DNA of 48,450 nt. Origin: Intoshia linei. Taxonomy: Eukaryota > Orthonectida > Rhopaluridae. Location of the stretch: NCBI GenBank assembly GCA_001642005.1, contig LWCA01000139.1, positions 1-48,450 on the forward strand, in the 5' to 3' direction. Below the pieces are notes generated by a model. It searched no databases and was not told the DNA's origin. It worked only from the letters and a program-made list of their open reading frames with translations. Positions within the stretch are counted from its first letter, which is position 1; the number at the start of each line of letters is the position of its first letter. Positions 44,340 through 48,450 of this stretch are shown here, in pieces. A program made the position numbers and the translations under genes.

Positions 44340-45745
44340 TTAAAGAAGCGAAATATTTTTTCGATCAATCTTTTTGTAAATTGGTTTTCTGCGTTTAGAA
44401 ATGTTATTTTTGTGTTTCCAGTATTTAATTTTTTTACTTTTGGTGTGTCTTTTTAAATAATGTTCAATTTTATTACTATAAGGTTCTTGTGTTTCAGAAA
44501 AATTATTATTAAACATGTCAATATTGTGAAAAATGTTTGATATGGTGGACATTTTGAAAGGTGGTTTTAAATCAAGCATAGATTGGGATTCATAAGTTGG
44601 AGAATAGTTTAAATAATCAGAATATTGACAATCAACATTTAAAAGTTGATTTTTCTTTGATAAGTGCATTTCTAGTCTATTATGTACCGTTACTAAATCA
44701 ATCAAACTGTGGCATGTACTTGAATTGGTTTTCTTTTTAAATATTCTCTGAAATACATCATTTTGAAAGATACTTTTAGAAGACTGGTGATGGGTATTGG
44801 AAATGGATCGCATTTTTTCTACGTCACTGCTAGTTGTGATGAATCTAAGCACCAAGAGATTCATTGCGGCAGAAACCACTGTAAGTCCAAATAAAATAAA
44901 CACTAAACTGAAAACGTAGTATCCTGGACTCGTTTGCATCATTTTATTCTTTTGTAGAGCAACAAAATCGCCGAATCCTATCGTGGTTAGTGTGATTAAG
45001 CAGTAATAACACGAATCCATGTACGACCAATCTTCAAAATGAGAAAAGGTCATAGCTCCCAGACTTACCAGTACCACGCATAATGTTATGCTCACAAATA
45101 TCATGATTGTGCTGTTCAATGTTGAGCTTTTGTTTATTTTTACCAATGAGTTTTGAACATTTTTCGATTTTTTATATTTAATTTTTAAAATACTTTTAAA
45201 AATCTTTTTGGAAGGTTCAGGTTCAAATTTTTCTTTGTAAACTTTTACTTTATCGCTGCACAACCTAGATATACCATTGTGGATTGAGCGGATACAGTAC
45301 ATGATAAATTTATTGAAACGTTCACCGATACTTTGAAACATTATCAATCCCAATGGAATTCCAGCAATAGCGTAGAACATGCAAAATATTTTGCCTTTAT
45401 CAGTCCTTGGCGTAGAATGTCCGTAACCTAATTACATAAATTAAAATCAAAACGAATAAAACCTATAGTGGTCAACACTGTGGTAGAAAAGTATAAAGCT
45501 CCAGTAAACTTCCACTGAATGCCAGATTTGTACGGTTTAGAACGGATTATATTGTATGTGATAATGTTGTAATCTTCATCAGAAATGTTGTATTTCAATT
45601 TAAATATTGTTTCAGCCTCCAACAAGTACTTGGTTTCTTCAATTTCATTTTTTGATTCTAAATGGTCGAAAATTGCTGCACCAAAAAATAAATAAGCAAA
45701 AGTCGTCGTGATCAATACAACCGTTCGGATATTTGCGTGCTTCAT
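44340..45745 (-). CDS. Two-pore-domain potassium channel, TASK-like (channel B)
   Basis: Exon 1 (45745-45463) and exon 2 (45427-44340) join through a 35-nt intron at the same site as in channel A, inside the first Gly codon of the first GYG filter; 456 residues. The start MKHANIRTVVL matches TASK N-termini directly. Order: M1 VLITTTFAYLFFGAAIFDHL; cap with FKLKYNISDEDYN; pore 1 TVLTTIGYGHSTP, with the TASK pH-sensor His; M2 FYAIAGIPLGLIMFQSIGER; M3 IFVSITLCVVLVSLGAMTFS; pore 2 CLITLTTIGFGDFVALQ; M4 ending NLLVLRFIT. The role is a background K+ leak channel. The long C-tail is basic at its end and unlike that of channel A. It is a paralogue of channel A in the same orientation, and its N-terminus and filter are closer to vertebrate TASK-1/3. 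Confidence 0.97.
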
Positions 45746-47140
45746 CTAAATATTCCGTTAGGAGTATGATATATAATGTTAAAATTATATATTGATTAAC
45801 ACTTTAACTTTAAAAATTAAAATATATAATTATTTTTATCAGATTGATTTTAATTTACTAAATTTTTTTTAAATTCAATAAATCAAATACAAGCCAGTCA
45901 AAAAAAAGAATCACGTTATGAGAATTTAATAGATAATACAAATTTTTATTAGTAATAAATTAACATTGCATTATATCAATAAATTTTATTTTGAATGCAT
46001 TTGTCATATTTTAATTATACATCATGTCAATTTACACATACTTTCTGGTTTTCAACGATCGCCAACATTCCCACGTTATTTAAAATTCAAAATTAGTTTA
46101 AATATCACTTACTACATGTGTAGTTTGACACACATTTCATAATTAATAACCATTTCAATTTTAATCCATCTATGTATAATGTATTATATTTCAATATTTA
46201 TTTCATTCACACTTATTATTTAGTCAACTACTCACTGTGTGATGTAAAAATTTAAAATATATACTTTTTAGAACACTGACGAATCAGGTTGACCTATCGT
46301 CTTTATTTCAATTTAGTCACTCTGTTTTTATTTTTATTCCAATTTATCATTAGTATTTAATCATTCCATTAAAATGTGTATTTTAATTTAATTAGCACAA
46401 TGTAAACTTTACATTGTTTTATTATTTGATTTATTTTTATTTTATATATTTATTACCTTGTTTTAGTACTTATACAATAGTTATTATATTGTTTAGTTAG
46501 TCCAATAATATTAATATAATTATTACACATTTGTAACATTTTTAATCTTTATTATTCTTGTTTAATTTTTTAGAATCAATTTGAAATCAGATAGAGTGTT
46601 ATTTAATTATTAAAATGTTTTCTTCTTCAGTTAGGTAGTATTTTATTGCAGAATTAAAAAAAAATTAATTAAATTCATCGTAAAATTCAACCTCACAAAC
46701 TTGCATCTTCAGGGTTCAAACCCTACATTAATTTTTTTAAAATGTGAAACAATTGATCATGTAAAACGTTTAAAAACTCCAATGAATTGTCAATTCTGAA
46801 AAAAACAAGAGAATCAATCAATGATGTGCTTGAGTTAATCTACATGTACATTAAGCCTTAATGATTAAGGTGTCTCAAAATAAATAAAAAATTATATTTT
46901 TGAACCTTAATGCATAATATTAATGCATTTCAACGAATATTGAAGATAGCCTGGGCATTTAAGTAAAACATAATATTTACTATAAGAATTTATAACAATT
47001 ATACAAATATTGTACATTAGGGTGTCACATTTTTTCGAAAATTTAAGAATTCGATAGGCAATTAGCACTAAAATTATAGTATTACTAAAATAATAACAGA
47101 TTTAGTAATTTCACTTTAGCATTAATAAAATTTTACAAAA
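45746..47140. other. Upstream of channel B, A+T-rich
   Basis: It should hold the promoter and 5' UTR of channel B. No ORF of note; a faint Helitron-like segment may lie at 46640-46800 (CTTCAGGGTTCAAACCC). Otherwise nothing was recognised. Confidence 0.35.
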
Positions 47141-47149
47141 AAAATACAA

Positions 47150-47410
47150 TTTTACCAACACTTAAGTGAAAAGTCCCCTTTTTCTAATATATTTTTAAAA
47201 AATCCGATTTTATCAAACCTCAGAAAAAAAGATCACTTACCAAAAGTAAAAATTCAATTTTCCTAATGTTTATTTGAAAACACGATTTTACCAAATTTTA
47301 TGAAAAACCTTTCAATCCAACCTCAAAATATAAATCCAATTACACCAACCCTTAAGTGATTAATCCACTTTTATTAAATTTTTAAAAAATATCTAATTCT
47401 ACAGAACCTC
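47150..47410. repeat. Array of ~40-bp units, reverse orientation
   Basis: TTTTACCAACACTTAAGTGA, AAAGTCCCCTTTTTCTAATA, AATCCGATTTTATCAAACCT and ACCAACCCTTAAGTG are the reverse complements of the GGTTTGGTAAAATTGG units at 40005-40560 and 3268-3607. Confidence 0.7.
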
Positions 47411-47610
47411 CTTCCGTCGAGAGATTGTAGCGAAAATTTTGTAAAATGGATGCCTTTTTTTAACTTTAATTTAAACTTCGTTACCATAAAAGAATCTATA
47501 CAAATAACAATAAATAAATTATTAATGGTGCGATAGGATAAGTTTATTTAATTTTATGGCAACTCTGGGTCCGAGCATTTAAAAATAAATTAGTCAGATA
47601 CAGTTTAGAC

Positions 47611-47909
47611 CAGCGGTTCTAAAATGGGGGTACTGGTACCCTTTAGAAATACCATAATTATTTTGGGTACCAATTTGTATCAACCTATGATTCACATTTT
47701 ATGATTCATAAATTATAAATATTCTAAAAATTTAATAATATATTTATGTATCTATTTTTGATAAAGTAGAGTTTAACTAACTATTTATTTTATTTAATTT
47801 TTTTAATTCACATGGTATCATAGTTACAATAAATAGAAATTATTATGGTCTACCAAGTTATTTTTTTTAGTTTAGGGGTACCAACTGCGAAGTATGTTGA
47901 GAACCACTG
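47611..47909. mobile_element. hAT MITE with perfect 8-bp target duplication GTTTAGAC
   Basis: The left end is CAGCGGTTCTAAAATGGGGG and the right, reverse-complemented, is CAGTGGTTCTCAACATACTT; inner TACTGGTACCC and TTGGTACCCC also pair. GTTTAGAC flanks both sides (47603-47610 and 47910-47917). 299 bp with no ORF. Confidence 0.93.
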
Positions 47910-47929
47910 GTTTAGACCGATTTTGAAAA

Positions 47930-48275
47930 AATCCACTTTTTTGGGATTCTATTTATGATAATGTTTATAATTTTAAAAACTATCACAGAATTTATGTTTT
48001 ATAAAATTATGAGACTTTATTATTTTTAAAAAAAAGGGTTAATTTTGGTTTTTAGTATGAAGATGTAAATTTCTGAGGCTGAGATTTACGACAATGGTAA
48101 TGAATTTAAAACTCGTTCCAGTATATGTGTTTTTTTAAATTTTAAGACTGTTTTATTTAAATAAAATTGTATTTTTGACCCTGAAGAACTCAATTTCATA
48201 AACTGAAATTTGCAATGCTGCAATCACTCTAAAAAACTCTATTATAAAGTGGTTTCTAAATTTTTATATAAGTAA
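47930..48275 (-). mobile_element. Helitron-like fragment (body and head, reverse)
   Basis: GACCCTGAAGAACTCAATTT, CACTCTAAAAAACTCTATTA, then TTTTTATATAAGTAATGGAT: head and body of the family, with the tail missing. Confidence 0.55.
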
Positions 48276-48293
48276 TGGATGTAATGTATATAA

Positions 48294-48450
48294 AATATTT
48301 TGAAAATGAGAATTTGAAATTTAAAAATTGCGAAGGAATGAATTATATAGATTTTCACCCATATTTCTGTATTAGAAATGTGAAAATGTTTAATTTACAT
48401 TTTTTTTTGAAATTGTAGGATCAATATTTATATTTTCAATTTTTATTTTA
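48294..48450 (+). repeat. Interspersed repeat 'CGAAGGAATGAATTATATA', copy 3, cut by the window end
   Basis: AAATTTAAAAATTGCGAAGG, AATGAATTATATAGATTTTC, ACCCATATTTCTGTATTAGA and TGTAGGATCAATATTTATAT: colinear with 30880-31040. Confidence 0.7.

Noticed and set aside
1-48450. Possible CRISPR array, bacterial operon or prophage
   Set aside because: No regularly spaced identical repeats with unique spacers; split genes, a Pol III tRNA and metazoan protein families make this a nuclear eukaryotic region. The tandem arrays have degenerate, directly abutting units.

Overview
The window is eukaryotic nuclear DNA, strongly A+T-rich by eye, with split genes, GT...AG introns, a Pol III tRNA gene and many DNA transposons. 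The proteins are animal ones: an RBM26/27-type RNA-binding protein, a NACHT/NWD-type NTPase, an arrestin-domain protein, an RPUSD2-type pseudouridine synthase, a muscleblind protein and two TASK-type K2P potassium channels. Most introns that can be defined by reading frame are only 35-49 nt long and usually end in TTTTAG or TATAG rather than the TTTCAG typical of nematodes. This suggests an invertebrate with compacted introns; a flatworm or another small-bodied lineage is possible, but the species cannot be fixed from sequence alone.

Layout. 1-2195 (minus): 5' exons 1-14 of an RBM26/27-like gene, running off the left edge. 2860-3607: a pogo-like MITE and a fold-back array of ~40-bp units. 3900-11584 (plus): a NACHT/NWD1-like gene whose introns are swollen by nested transposons and which shows no WD40 region. 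12740-13250: a second broken copy of the transposon-related gene that also sits in the NACHT gene. 13809-15717 (plus): arrestin-domain gene. 16420-20250 (minus): an unidentified ORF and the RPUSD2-like gene. 20466-20753 (minus): small RING protein. 21069-27245: transposon-dominated, including a Tc1-like element inserted inside the transposase ORF of a hAT element. 28482-33273 (minus): muscleblind-like gene with a repeat-filled central intron. 34694-36759: hAT MITE and hAT transposase remnant. 37322-37393 (minus): tRNA-Pro(UGG). 37918-39288 and 44340-45745 (minus): two TASK-like K2P channels in the same orientation, about 5 kb apart, evidently a duplicated pair. 45746-48450: repeats and a clean hAT MITE.

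The host genes show no obvious shared pathway and look like an ordinary metazoan neighbourhood invaded by transposons. The most notable signals are the uniformly tiny introns; a datable transposon-in-transposon insertion with both target duplications intact; a Helitron-like repeat family ending in a conserved hairpin plus CTAG; and a NACHT gene that seems to stop before its WD40 part. All exon joins are manual inferences from reading frame and splice dinucleotides; no alignment or database search was run.
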